Origin: Acidobacteriota bacterium
GTDB lineage: Bacteria; Acidobacteriota; Blastocatellia; Pyrinomonadales; Pyrinomonadaceae
Length of the DNA: 9,395 bases
NCBI GenBank assembly: GCA_020199975.1
Contig: JAIVJP010000292.1
Location: forward strand, 1-9,395
Reading direction: 5' to 3'
Shown here: positions 1 through 6,001 of the stretch, piece by piece
Layout of the letters: each line of letters begins with the position of its first letter
How positions within the stretch are numbered: position 1 is the first letter of the stretch
Notes under the pieces: generated by a model
Told to the model about the DNA's origin: nothing
The model's database searches: none
Seen by the model: only the letters and a program-made list of their open reading frames with translations
Translations under genes and position numbers: made by a program

Positions 1-190
1 GAAAGGCAATAGACCCGAAATCCGCGATTGGGCTATTCAAGACTAGGTATGCACTGCCGGATCCTGCTGCTTCAGGTGGCAGTGAATGGGTAAGTCACCT
101 TAAGCGCTAGTTGGCTTACATCTGCCCTCCTAACCACGTCCTTGGAGCGCCAGGCGGCGACGGCTCCGCCCTGAGACCGCTCCGAACAAA
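1..190. other. Non-coding flank left of the IS1380 element
   Basis: I see no convincing gene here. A short open stretch at bases 2-46 (plus strand, ending KGNRPEIRDWAIQD then TAG) could be the last codons of a gene entering from the left. It is too short to recognise, and another frame (3-110) is also open. An imperfect stem-loop lies at 52-84: outer arms cactgcc (52-58) and ggcagtg (78-84), inner arms cctg (63-66) and cagg (73-76). A second GC-rich inverted repeat (ggcgg at 153-157, ccgcc at 166-170) lies just before the insertion sequence. Neither hairpin is followed by a T-run, so they are not obvious terminators. Confidence 0.4.
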
Positions 191-208
191 CCGGTTAGTG
201 TTTTTCAG
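191..208 (+). repeat. IS1380-family terminal inverted repeat (transposase 3' side)
   Basis: This 18-bp repeat matches the reverse complement of 1539-1556 at 13 of 18 positions, with the best block around ggNtagtgt. It overlaps the transposase stop codon. Confidence 0.65.
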
Positions 209-1494
209 CTGAGCTCATAGCATTTCTTTCGCACCGCCCACAGCAGCGCCAGCTTCTCGCTGTCAGTGCGTACCTTCAGGATCCATTGCCGTCCGTGCCG
301 CACTAACTTCCCGGCCAGGCGATACAACTGCCAGCGCAGTGTCTGCACTGTGCTTTGGCGATACTCTTCCGGCAACACTTCCACTTTCAAAAGCACGCCG
401 AGGTTGTAAGCCAAGACTCCAATCGCAAAGAACAGCGCGTTGGCTGCCAACTGCCCACACGGTAACTGCTCCATCCCGAAACCGAGCTTCAACTCTTTGT
501 GCCAGTTCTCCGACTCACCGCGCTGGTTGTGTTCCCAAATTATTTCACTGGCACTCGGCGCCCGATTCGTGGCCACTGCGTGATAACAATAAGGAGTGGC
601 TTCAAACAGACTCGGCTGCCTATTGGGCCAGCGCAGCACGATCAGCCGAAACGCTTTCTTGCTATGCTCCAGGCAGTGCACGGTCTCGGCAATCTCGCGG
701 TCAGTCGCCAGGCCGTCCTGGAGCGCGAACTTCTGCCACTGGTCCTCCCTAATCTGAGAAATAGCCCCTTTTACCGCACAATCCTTGTCTGCCGTGATGC
801 TAAAGGTCCGGCCGCCCTCGCTGTAATGATTGATTACCTCAGCCTGGTAATACGCACTGTCACTGCGCAGATAGAGTTTCTTCCCTGGGGGAAGCTTCCG
901 CTCATAAGCTCGTATGAACTCCAAAGCGCGCGCTCCCGCCGGCTCGTTCCCGGCGCGAAATTCGTGATGAATACAGACCTCATTCACATACGCCAGCATG
1001 GGCTGGTACCCTTTCACTTTCTCGTAGGTCCACTCCGCCTCACGCTTGTTGGCTTCGATGATCGTCGCGTCCGTGTCGATCGTGATCTCTTCTGGCAATG
1101 ATTCCAGATAGAACCACATCAACTCTTTGCTCAGTTGCTGCGCCGCCCTCACGCCCCCAGCTTCTCCTTGCCGCCGCAACCAATCTCCGATGGCGTCCGC
1201 CGAAGGCAAGCGCTGCAACCCCATTTGCGCTAACACTCCTTGCTCTGCTCTTAACTCCCGCACGTCCTCCAGCCGTCGCCCACCCGCGTGCAGCAGCCAC
1301 AGCAGCGGGCGTACATATTCGCTCGCTTTGTACCCCCGCCCCGAACCCGGGCGCCCAAACAACTCGTCCACCCGCGCCCATAATCCTTTTGCCCGCCCCA
1401 ACTCCTCGACCAACACTAACCCCGCCAAACTGGTCAGTCGCTCTTGGCTCTGTTCTAACTTGATGGGAAGGAGGTTTTGTTGTAGTTTGCTCAC
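205..1494 (-). CDS. IS1380-family transposase (DDE, RNase H fold)
   Basis: This 429-residue protein would catalyse cut-and-paste movement of its own element by binding the terminal repeats and cleaving DNA with a metal-dependent DDE triad. The N-terminal half (about 1-125) is a helical DNA-binding region. The catalytic core shows ITIDTDATII (candidate Asp 140 or 142), LRSDSAYY (Asp 212) and HNQRGESENWHKELK, in which Arg325, Glu329 and Lys336 fit the Y(2)R(3)E(6)K signature of IS4/IS1380-type enzymes, with His in place of Tyr. The start is GTG at 1494, chosen because a good Shine-Dalgarno (GAGGTG) ends 7 bases upstream. No frameshift or stop interrupts the frame, so the enzyme looks intact. 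The family assignment comes from motif recognition and was not checked by a search. Confidence 0.9.
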   Translation of the reverse strand: MSKLQQNLLPIKLEQSQERLTSLAGLVLVEELGRAKGLWARVDELFGRPGSGRGYKASEYVRPLLWLLHAGGRRLEDVRELRAEQGVLAQMGLQRLPSADAIGDWLRRQGEAGGVRAAQQLSKELMWFYLESLPEEITIDTDATIIEANKREAEWTYEKVKGYQPMLAYVNEVCIHHEFRAGNEPAGARALEFIRAYERKLPPGKKLYLRSDSAYYQAEVINHYSEGGRTFSITADKDCAVKGAISQIREDQWQKFALQDGLATDREIAETVHCLEHSKKAFRLIVLRWPNRQPSLFEATPYCYHAVATNRAPSASEIIWEHNQRGESENWHKELKLGFGMEQLPCGQLAANALFFAIGVLAYNLGVLLKVEVLPEEYRQSTVQTLRWQLYRLAGKLVRHGRQWILKVRTDSEKLALLWAVRKKCYELS

Positions 1495-1538
1495 CGCAGA
1501 TCACCTCGTTGGTGCTGTTATTGGTTGTAGCAAACCTT

Positions 1539-1556
1539 CTATAACACACTAGCCAG
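1539..1556 (-). repeat. IS1380-family terminal inverted repeat (transposase 5' side)
   Basis: Read on the minus strand it gives ctggctagtgtgttatag, which pairs with 191-208. It lies 44 bases upstream of the transposase start. Confidence 0.65.
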
Positions 1557-1609
1557 CAAGGTGTTCTGCTTTTTCTTTTCTACTCAATCGCGATTCTTGG
1601 GTGCCTTGC
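1557..1609. other. 53-bp spacer between two insertion sequences
   Basis: This unique-looking sequence is left between the IS1380 right end and the ISKra4 left end. It contains a T-rich stretch (about 1569-1579) and a perfect 10-bp palindrome, aatcgcgatt (1586-1595), 14 bases from the ISKra4 end. It is not similar to the sequence flanking either outer IS end. Confidence 0.5.
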
Positions 1610-1631
1610 GGGTGCGCGACAGAAAAGTTAC
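1610..1631 (+). repeat. ISKra4 terminal inverted repeat (transposase 3' side)
   Basis: It starts gggtgcgcg and ends aaagttac. The other end has the same two blocks in reverse complement; mismatches fall only at positions 10, 13 and 14 of 22. Confidence 0.85.
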
Positions 1632-1632
1632 C

Positions 1633-2874
1633 TTAGAACCCGGCGGCAGCGAAGTTTTCCCAATACTGCTCGAACTCACCGTTGCGGTGGAGCGTGCGGA
1701 GGTTGAGAATCGCTTGCGCCCCCGGGTCGGACCAACGCATGCCTGATTGTTTCAGGCGTTGTTGCACGAGATGACCGGCGCCTGATTCCACCGCGCCTGA
1801 GCCGATGGGCAGATGGTGCTTGCTGGCCCACGCATACCGCAGCCGATCTTGGTTGTCTCGAAAGTAACGTAACAGCCGCGCGGGACCACTGTCCGCATCA
1901 ATAGCCGGATGAGCGCGGGCCAGCCGTTGTAAGACCGTGAAGAAATTTGTTAGCTCTCCCTGCTGCAGTTGAGCCAAACGACGTTGCCACCAACGCTTGG
2001 CTTGAGCGGCCGGCCAGAGCAACTCAGCGGTGGCGAAAAGATGTTCGGCAGCGTGGTAAAAGTCGAGCAATTGCGGCACTCCTGGCAAATGTAAATCTGC
2101 TAGGTTCCAGATCCAAGGCGCGCCGTCACCGAGGATCAATTGAAAACCATTGTGGTCCAGTCCGTGACTTTGTAGTTGTTGCCACAGACGTTGGCCAAAG
2201 TGCTCCGCGTCTTCGCGCCCAGCCACGTAAAACGGCGCCCGTACTTTGCGCGGATCAAACCCCACGGCCAGCTTCACCTCGTGCCAGCGCAGCCGATGTT
2301 CAACTGCATCAGGCAGACCCGGAATCATCGTGCCATCGATCGCCAAACAATATCTCGCTTTGCCTAGCTGAGGCACCGGACTCAGTTGCGGTGATTGCTC
2401 CAGCAGTTGTCCGTGGCGCCCGGCCACGCGCTCTACTTCTCGCGCTGAACAGGGCGTAAAACCTAACGTATCACTCAACAATTGCTGGCTTTGCTGAAAG
2501 GGCAACTCCAGCGCCGTGCGGCATACCAGGCGCATTAAGCCCGGCGTCATCCCACCCTGCTCAATTCCCAACCGCTGGTCCAACGGCACCTGTATCTCAC
2601 CACACTGCTGGCAGTAATAGACTCGTCGCTCGAGCGGCAATGGACCACAGACACTCTGCAATTGCTTGCGCCTGCGCCCCAGCGGCTTGAGGCTCTCTTG
2701 GCAGCGCGCGCATTGCAAAATCGCCGGCCCATCCGCTGCTTCCCATCGTTGGCGCAACTGCTCGCCCGCCGCCGCTTGTGCCAGCCGCCGAAATAACTCT
2801 TCTTCCGCGCCAGCATCGATCGCTTCGTGCGGCAGCAGCGGCGCCAACTCCAGTTCTGCTAATGCTTCTTTCAC
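1633..2874 (-). CDS. ISKra4-family transposase
   Basis: This 413-residue DDE-type transposase would bind and cut the ends of the element. An N-terminal zinc-finger-like region has C55xxC58 and C88xxC91. The catalytic core carries LAIDGT (Asp 180), LGDGAPWIW (Asp 250), FYHAAEHL (about 272-279) and the C-terminal block PIGSGAVES...LVQQRLKQSGMRWS (about 356-382, Glu 363), all hallmarks of ISKra4 proteins. The assigned start is GTG at 2874, overlapping the TGA of the upstream DUF6788 gene as GTGA. Only a weak GGAG lies 12 bases before it. The frame stays open upstream to a TAA at 2905-2907, just before an A8 run, so the protein may instead be made by -1 frameshifting as a fusion with the upstream gene product. 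The coding sequence is otherwise intact. Confidence 0.92.
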   Translation of the reverse strand: MKEALAELELAPLLPHEAIDAGAEEELFRRLAQAAAGEQLRQRWEAADGPAILQCARCQESLKPLGRRRKQLQSVCGPLPLERRVYYCQQCGEIQVPLDQRLGIEQGGMTPGLMRLVCRTALELPFQQSQQLLSDTLGFTPCSAREVERVAGRHGQLLEQSPQLSPVPQLGKARYCLAIDGTMIPGLPDAVEHRLRWHEVKLAVGFDPRKVRAPFYVAGREDAEHFGQRLWQQLQSHGLDHNGFQLILGDGAPWIWNLADLHLPGVPQLLDFYHAAEHLFATAELLWPAAQAKRWWQRRLAQLQQGELTNFFTVLQRLARAHPAIDADSGPARLLRYFRDNQDRLRYAWASKHHLPIGSGAVESGAGHLVQQRLKQSGMRWSDPGAQAILNLRTLHRNGEFEQYWENFAAAGF

Positions 2875-3236
2875 CGCCGCCGCAAGCTCCGCTTGAAGTT
2901 TTTTTTACTGCTAGGCGCCACTGCGCGTCCAGACTCCAGTACTTGGCTCTCTTCTTGCACCAACCATTCCCCCAGCAACTCTTGCAGTTGATGATAGTTC
3001 GCTATCCCCTCGCGCACTCGCTCCAACTGCGGGCCCGGCCGCAAGGTGCGATTCACCTGTTTGCCGTCGATATGCCGACGCCAGAGATAATACGGGCCAT
3101 GCAGCCGCGGTTCCTTCCGGTCATGACAACCACAAGTAGCTTTCCCGCAGGTCAAATACTGCTCATGCAAAGAACCAGAACACACCGGCGAGAGTTCCAT
3201 TACCTGCCGCCAGATCCTCGTCCGCGCTGTTGCCAT
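2871..3236 (-). CDS. DUF6788 family protein of the ISKra4 element
   Basis: This small accessory protein (121 residues from the ATG at 3236) is of the kind often found directly upstream of ISKra4 transposases; its biochemical role is not known to me. A central block GSLHEQYLTCGKATCGCH, followed by LHGPYYLWRRHIDGKQV, forms a Cys/His-rich, possibly zinc-binding and DNA-contacting core, and is the pattern by which I recognise the family. The C-terminus is basic (KKNFKRSLRRR). I chose the second Met because a G7 Shine-Dalgarno (GGGGGGG) ends 8 bases upstream. A longer version starting at 3269 would have its ATG inside the loop of a perfect stem-loop and lacks an evident ribosome site. The gene overlaps the transposase start by four bases and carries an A8 run near its 3' end. 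Confidence 0.8.
   Translation of the reverse strand: MATARTRIWRQVMELSPVCSGSLHEQYLTCGKATCGCHDRKEPRLHGPYYLWRRHIDGKQVNRTLRPGPQLERVREGIANYHQLQELLGEWLVQEESQVLESGRAVAPSSKKNFKRSLRRR
2883..2904 (-). promoter_or_regulatory. Candidate -1 ribosomal frameshift site (A_AAA_AAC plus small hairpin)
   Basis: On the minus strand the DUF6788 gene reads AGT AAA AAA AAC TTC. The heptamer A AAA AAC (2904-2898) fits the X XXY YYZ rule for -1 slippage. Slipping there moves the ribosome into the transposase frame, which opens immediately after a TAA at 2907-2905 and continues CTT CAA GCG GAG into the transposase. Two bases further on is a perfect small hairpin, CAAGC-GGA-GCTTG (2895-2883). Use of the site would give a fusion of about 534 residues. 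The competing reading is simple translational coupling through the GTGA overlap. Confidence 0.5.
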
Positions 3237-3253
3237 AGAGCCAGCCCCCCCTT

Positions 3254-3284
3254 CTATCCTAGTATTCATGCCCTACTAGGATAG
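3254..3284 (-). promoter_or_regulatory. Perfect 11-bp stem-loop in the leader of the ISKra4 genes
   Basis: Arms ctatcctagta (3254-3264) and tactaggatag (3274-3284) are exact reverse complements around a 9-base loop. No T-run follows on either strand, so this is not a terminator. In minus-strand RNA the hairpin ends two bases before the G7 Shine-Dalgarno of the DUF6788 gene. That position suits a structure that hinders ribosome loading on transcripts entering from outside the element. The structure is seen directly; the role is inferred. Confidence 0.6.
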
Positions 3285-3307
3285 CGCTCAGCTCTATATT
3301 AAATCAA
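3278..3307 (-). promoter_or_regulatory. Candidate promoter of the ISKra4 genes
   Basis: On the minus strand TTGATT (3307-3302) and TATCCT (3283-3278) are separated by 18 bases, each matching 4 of 6 sigma-70 consensus positions. The -10 falls in the 5' arm of the stem-loop at 3254-3284, so a transcript from here would begin near 3271 and lack the full hairpin. An alternative -10 (TATAGA, 3298-3293) would start upstream of it and include it. The assignment is therefore tentative. Confidence 0.3.
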
Positions 3308-3315
3308 CCACGCCT

Positions 3316-3337
3316 GTAACTTTCATGGCGCGCACCC
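3316..3337 (-). repeat. ISKra4 terminal inverted repeat (promoter side)
   Basis: Read on the minus strand from 3337 it begins gggtgcgcg and ends aaagttac, matching 1610-1631 at 19 of 22 positions. It defines the outer boundary of the element, 80 bases upstream of the DUF6788 start codon. Confidence 0.85.
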
Positions 3338-3443
3338 ATTTCTTTATCTTATCGCGGACACGTTTTTGACCAACACCTTCGGCGATAAGGCCTCGAGGCT
3401 GGATTCAATCTGGACCGGTTTGCGATGAACCAATCTGAGACAG
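3338..3443. other. Intergenic stretch between ISKra4 and the M48 gene terminator
   Basis: No gene is apparent. It holds an 8-bp inverted repeat, cttatcgc (3348-3355) and gcgataag (3382-3389), with a 26-base gap, and a 10-bp palindrome, gcctcgaggc (3390-3399). No similarity to the left flank of the element is visible, and no target duplication. Confidence 0.4.
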
Positions 3444-3475
3444 AAAAGGCTCCCCGGCCTGTTACCGGAGAGCCT
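3444..3475 (-). terminator. Rho-independent terminator of the M48 protease gene
   Basis: On the minus strand, 23 bases after the stop codon, an 11-bp stem AGGCTCTCCGG / CCGGGGAGCCT (one G-U pair) closes a 7-base loop TAACAGG and runs directly into TTTT (3447-3444). A smaller inverted repeat (aaccga 3482-3487, tcggtt 3495-3500) sits over the stop codon just before it. Confidence 0.88.
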
Positions 3476-3498
3476 CTCTTGAACCGATTTCGTTTCGG

Positions 3499-4662
3499 TT
3501 AAGGCTGTGTAGGCTTGGTGCCGTCATTCCGCTTTAGCTTCGGAGGCTCCTGCTTCTCAGCGGGCTTCTGCCCAGCATCTGGAGTAGCGGTGGGCTCATC
3601 CGGTGTGGGCTGACGGCGTTTCAGCGTGGGCCGACCCGGAGCTCCTTCTTCGGCTCCTGCAATTGCACCCGCAGTCGATGCCCGGGCGTTGGAGAGTCTC
3701 AACAGCCGCGACTTGACCCTTTGAAACTCCGAGCTGCTGATTACGTACTCTTCTCGCTCGGGGAAACGTGCCGCAAGTGCCAGAGATGCCGCTCGCCGTT
3801 CCGGCGGCGCCGGGTGCGTGGCGAAAACCTTAGAAATAAAACCAGGCTTCTTCTTGTTTTTAGCCTCCAGTTTTTCAAACATCGTGGCCATCGCGGTGGG
3901 GTCGTAACCGGCGGCGTACATGTATTGCACGCCCAGCTTGTCAGCCTCTTCCTCCGCGCCACGACTAAACCTCATGAAGCCGAGGAGGGCTGCAAAGCCG
4001 CCACCCTGATAGATTAGTTGACCAAGGCCGCCACCAAAAATTATTGCCGGGATCAGAATTGCATACTGAGTAAGTTCGGCCTTTCTCTGGTTCTCGACGG
4101 CGTGACGGGCAGCTACATGCGCAATTTCATGAGCCATTACACCAGCGAGCTCCGCTTCGCTGTCCGCCGCCAGCACCAGACCCTTGTTCACATAGAAGAA
4201 GCCACCCGGCAAAGCGAAGGCGTTTACCTCATCTGAGTCGATGACCTTAATCGTAAATGGCACCTTCGCGTCAGAGTGCAGGACGATGTTCTGTGCCACC
4301 CGATTAACATATTCCGTTATCACTGGGTCATCGACAAACTTTGCCTGCCGATCGACCTCGGCCGCCAGCTCACGTCCCAGGCGAACCTCTTTTTCAGTGG
4401 AGCCGCTCATCCCGGCGATGATGCCCTTGTTGATATTCCGTTTTCCGATCATGCTCGGGTTTTCGTTCGCGGAGAGGGGCCTGCCAGGATTAGTGGATGT
4501 GGAAGTTGCTTTCTCCTGGGCCTTCTTCCTGTCTTCTTTGGAAGTGGCCTGACTCTTGGCTGGTTCTTGCGACTGCGTCGACTGGGCTATAACCCGGATC
4601 GCACTCGCGAACAGCGACGAGGCCAGCAACAGAGCGGTTGCGACGCGGGAGAAATTGTTCAT
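3499..4662 (-). CDS. Secreted M48-family zinc metalloprotease
   Basis: This 387-residue protein has an export signal at its N-terminus (MNNFSRVATALLLASSLFASA..., cleavage probably near AIRVIA-Q), so it acts outside the cytoplasm. A low-complexity Ser/Thr/Lys linker precedes the peptidase domain. The zinc site is MAHEIAH (HEIAH at 178-182) with the third ligand in SRGAEEEAD (Glu 237), as in BepA/LoiP-type M48 enzymes involved in envelope protein quality control. A glycine-rich hydrophobic stretch (about 203-230) lies between the two motifs, perhaps membrane-associated. THPAPPERRAA follows. The last 60 residues are a Pro/Lys/Thr-rich tail with no recognisable domain, and no TPR repeats are present. 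The start is ATG 4662, because GGAGG lies 8 bases upstream; the longer frame from TTG at 4677 would begin inside that ribosome site. The gene is monocistronic, with its own terminator. The substrate is unknown. Confidence 0.92.
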   Translation of the reverse strand: MNNFSRVATALLLASSLFASAIRVIAQSTQSQEPAKSQATSKEDRKKAQEKATSTSTNPGRPLSANENPSMIGKRNINKGIIAGMSGSTEKEVRLGRELAAEVDRQAKFVDDPVITEYVNRVAQNIVLHSDAKVPFTIKVIDSDEVNAFALPGGFFYVNKGLVLAADSEAELAGVMAHEIAHVAARHAVENQRKAELTQYAILIPAIIFGGGLGQLIYQGGGFAALLGFMRFSRGAEEEADKLGVQYMYAAGYDPTAMATMFEKLEAKNKKKPGFISKVFATHPAPPERRAASLALAARFPEREEYVISSSEFQRVKSRLLRLSNARASTAGAIAGAEEGAPGRPTLKRRQPTPDEPTATPDAGQKPAEKQEPPKLKRNDGTKPTQP

Positions 4663-4670
4663 TTCGGAAA

Positions 4671-4675
4671 CCTCC
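4671..4675 (-). promoter_or_regulatory. Ribosome binding site of the M48 gene
   Basis: The minus strand reads GGAGG, 8 bases before ATG 4662. It fixes that ATG as the start, rather than the in-frame TTG at 4677 that overlaps it. Confidence 0.85.
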
Positions 4676-4707
4676 AAACACTTTCGAAAACCGGCCCAAA
4701 AGAGAGA

Positions 4708-4721
4708 AGTCCGGCCGGACT
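4708..4721. promoter_or_regulatory. Perfect 14-bp palindrome upstream of the M48 gene
   Basis: The sequence agtccggccggact is fully self-complementary. It ends 46 bases before the M48 start codon, where it could be an operator for a dimeric regulator or a short hairpin in the leader. No known operator was recognised. Confidence 0.35.
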
Positions 4722-5046
4722 GTCATTCAAAGGCCGCGGATTGTTGTCTAAGTGCGCGGCGAAACGTCGATACAAGAAACCTAAGCGAAGGACTGTTGGA
4801 AGCTGTTTTCGCTATTTCCGGACGCGCAGTCTATGATGCCAGAGGTGAGCAGCAAGGTTGCGCGTTTCACAATGCTTACCTGTGCAACTTCTAAAGTTCT
4901 AAAGCCACCTAGTCTCCACGAGACACATTGATGCTGGGGGCAGCCATTATAGTCCTGCGCAGTAAAAAAACCTAAGAAATCGAGGTCTTTGACCGAAGAG
5001 ACCTGGCCAATCTCCGCGTATCTATCTATAAGATTAGCTTCGATCA

Positions 5047-5973
5047 ATGCCAAAGGCTGCCCACAAAAAGAAATCAAAACCATCCTTGTCGATTGTTGGT
5101 TCCGGCCGCATGGGAACTGCCCTGGCAATTGCTATGTCTTCGGCGGGCTATCGGATTGAAGCTGTCGTGACGCGTCGCCCATCGGGCGCAAAGAAAGCAG
5201 CCGCCCTAATTGGAAGTGCCACCTCGGCGTTAACAACCAATGAGTTGGACCTGCTGCCGCCCTCCAAGATTGTTCTCATAGCGACACCAGATGACGAAAT
5301 TGCCCACGCCGCCCAAAGGCTAGCTGGCGCCCAGCGAAATCGGGTTAGGGGGCGCATTGTTTTGCATACGAGCGGTGCGCTCTCTTCCGACGTACTTGAG
5401 CCTTTAGCTGGGATTGGGTTTCAGGTCGGGTCCTTACATCCCCTGGTCTCCGTGAGTGATCCCCGGACCGGACCCACGAACTTGCGGGGCGCATTCTATT
5501 GCATTGAAGGCCACGCCGCCGCAGCGCGTGTGGCGCGGGCAATCGTCCGTGATCTAAACGGACGAAGTTTCTCCATCTCCTCCAGCAACAAGCCTCTCTA
5601 CCATGCGGCGGCAGTAATGGCCTCCGGGCACGTGGTTGCACTCTTCGATCTGTCGACCCAAATGCTGGTGGAATGTGGGCTGGATCAGAGCGATGCCCGG
5701 CGGGTGTTGCGTCCGCTACTGGAAAGCACGGTAAACAATCTCTTAACGTCGGATCCAGCCACTGCTTTGACTGGCACTTTTGCACGTGGAGATTTGGCGA
5801 CAGTTCACAGACATCTGTCTGCGCTTGGCAGACACGGTTTATTAGTAGCACTCAACGTCTACCGGGCCCTGGGTGTTCACGCCCTCGATCTGACGAAGAA
5901 GAATGGAGTAGACCCGCAAATTTTGGATAAGATTAGCAAGGCATTGGAATCTCTCCCGCCTCTGGCCAAGTAG
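5047..5973 (+). CDS. Rossmann-like and DUF2520 domain-containing oxidoreductase
   Basis: This 308-residue cytoplasmic protein is probably an NAD(P)-dependent dehydrogenase related to ketopantoate and pyrroline-5-carboxylate reductases; the substrate is unknown. The N-terminal Rossmann fold begins SLSIVGSGRMGTAL, with the dinucleotide motif GSGRMG at 18-23. Next come LIATPDDEIA (77-86), HTSGALSSDVL (107-117) and SLHPLVSVSD (129-138), signatures of the Rossmann-like part of this family. The helical C-terminal DUF2520 domain carries LYHAAAVMASGHVVALFD (184-201) and LTGTFARGDLATVHRHL (241-257). The length is normal for the family. The ATG at 5047 has no strong Shine-Dalgarno, and the next Met (22) would remove the nucleotide motif, so 5047 is preferred. 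The N-terminus is Lys-rich. It precedes the membrane protein gene by 28 bases, so co-transcription is likely, although no functional link is evident. Confidence 0.9.
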   Translation: MPKAAHKKKSKPSLSIVGSGRMGTALAIAMSSAGYRIEAVVTRRPSGAKKAAALIGSATSALTTNELDLLPPSKIVLIATPDDEIAHAAQRLAGAQRNRVRGRIVLHTSGALSSDVLEPLAGIGFQVGSLHPLVSVSDPRTGPTNLRGAFYCIEGHAAAARVARAIVRDLNGRSFSISSSNKPLYHAAAVMASGHVVALFDLSTQMLVECGLDQSDARRVLRPLLESTVNNLLTSDPATALTGTFARGDLATVHRHLSALGRHGLLVALNVYRALGVHALDLTKKNGVDPQILDKISKALESLPPLAK

Positions 5974-6001
5974 TGCGTAGAAGCAGAATCGGTCTGACAC
6001 T

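Larger units (their letters stand above)
191..1556 (-). mobile_element. IS1380-family insertion sequence, apparently complete
   Basis: The element consists of one transposase gene on the minus strand bounded by terminal inverted repeats. The left end reads ccggttagtg (191-200); the right end, read on the minus strand from 1556, gives ctggctagtg. Over 18 positions 13 match. The transposase stop codon (205-207) lies inside the left repeat. The total length of 1366 bases suits a compact IS1380-family member. The flanking bases (caaa on the left, caag on the right) are similar but not identical, so a 4-bp target duplication is at best degraded. Ends were placed by eye from the repeat alignment and could be off by a base or two. 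Confidence 0.75.
1610..3337 (-). mobile_element. ISKra4-family insertion sequence with two genes
   Basis: This 1728-bp element is bounded by 22-bp terminal inverted repeats (19 of 22 identical) that begin with GGG, as is usual for the ISKra4 family. It carries, in transcription order on the minus strand, a DUF6788 protein gene and an ISKra4-type transposase gene overlapping by four bases. The transposase stop codon (1633-1635) lies one base inside the left repeat. The flanks (gtgccttgc before, atttcttta after) show no target duplication, which fits those ISKra4 subgroups reported to make none, or reflects later change. Both genes are uninterrupted, so the element could be active. Confidence 0.85.
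4663..5046. other. Divergent intergenic region between the M48 and DUF2520 genes
   Basis: Small open frames here look like chance and share no recognisable protein features. It should hold both divergent promoters. On the plus strand the best -10 is TATAAG (5027-5032), but it lacks a good -35. A TTGACC box (4989-4994) is present at the wrong spacing for it. Other structure: a perfect 14-bp palindrome at 4708-4721, a tandem 8-mer ttctaaag repeated at 4889-4904, an A7 tract near 4963, and an inverted repeat aggtct / agacct (4983-4988, 4999-5004). I find no RNA gene that I can name. Confidence 0.4.

Noticed and set aside
499..1101. A 200-codon open frame on the plus strand inside the IS1380 element
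   Set aside because: It lies opposite the well-supported transposase gene. Its translation has no domain or motif, and the frame is explained by the antisense of a GC-rich gene.
1040..1549. A 169-codon minus-strand frame overlapping the 5' half of the IS1380 transposase in another frame
   Set aside because: It is a shadow frame rich in Arg, Ala and Gly with no motif. The transposase frame has a good ribosome site and catalytic residues.
3237..3269. Extended N-terminus (MNTRIEGGAGS) for the DUF6788 protein
   Set aside because: Its ATG sits in the loop of the stem-loop, and its codons include the G7 Shine-Dalgarno of the better-supported ATG at 3236.
1..3337. A composite transposon carrying cargo between the two insertion sequences
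   Set aside because: The two elements belong to different families, and only 53 non-coding bases lie between them.
4276..4836. A 186-codon plus-strand frame over the start of the M48 gene
   Set aside because: It is antisense to a gene with clear signal peptide and zinc motifs, and the translation is low in recognisable features.
4781..5128. A 115-codon minus-strand frame across the M48-DUF2520 intergenic region
   Set aside because: It runs into the DUF2520 gene on the opposite strand, lacks a ribosome site and resembles no family I know.
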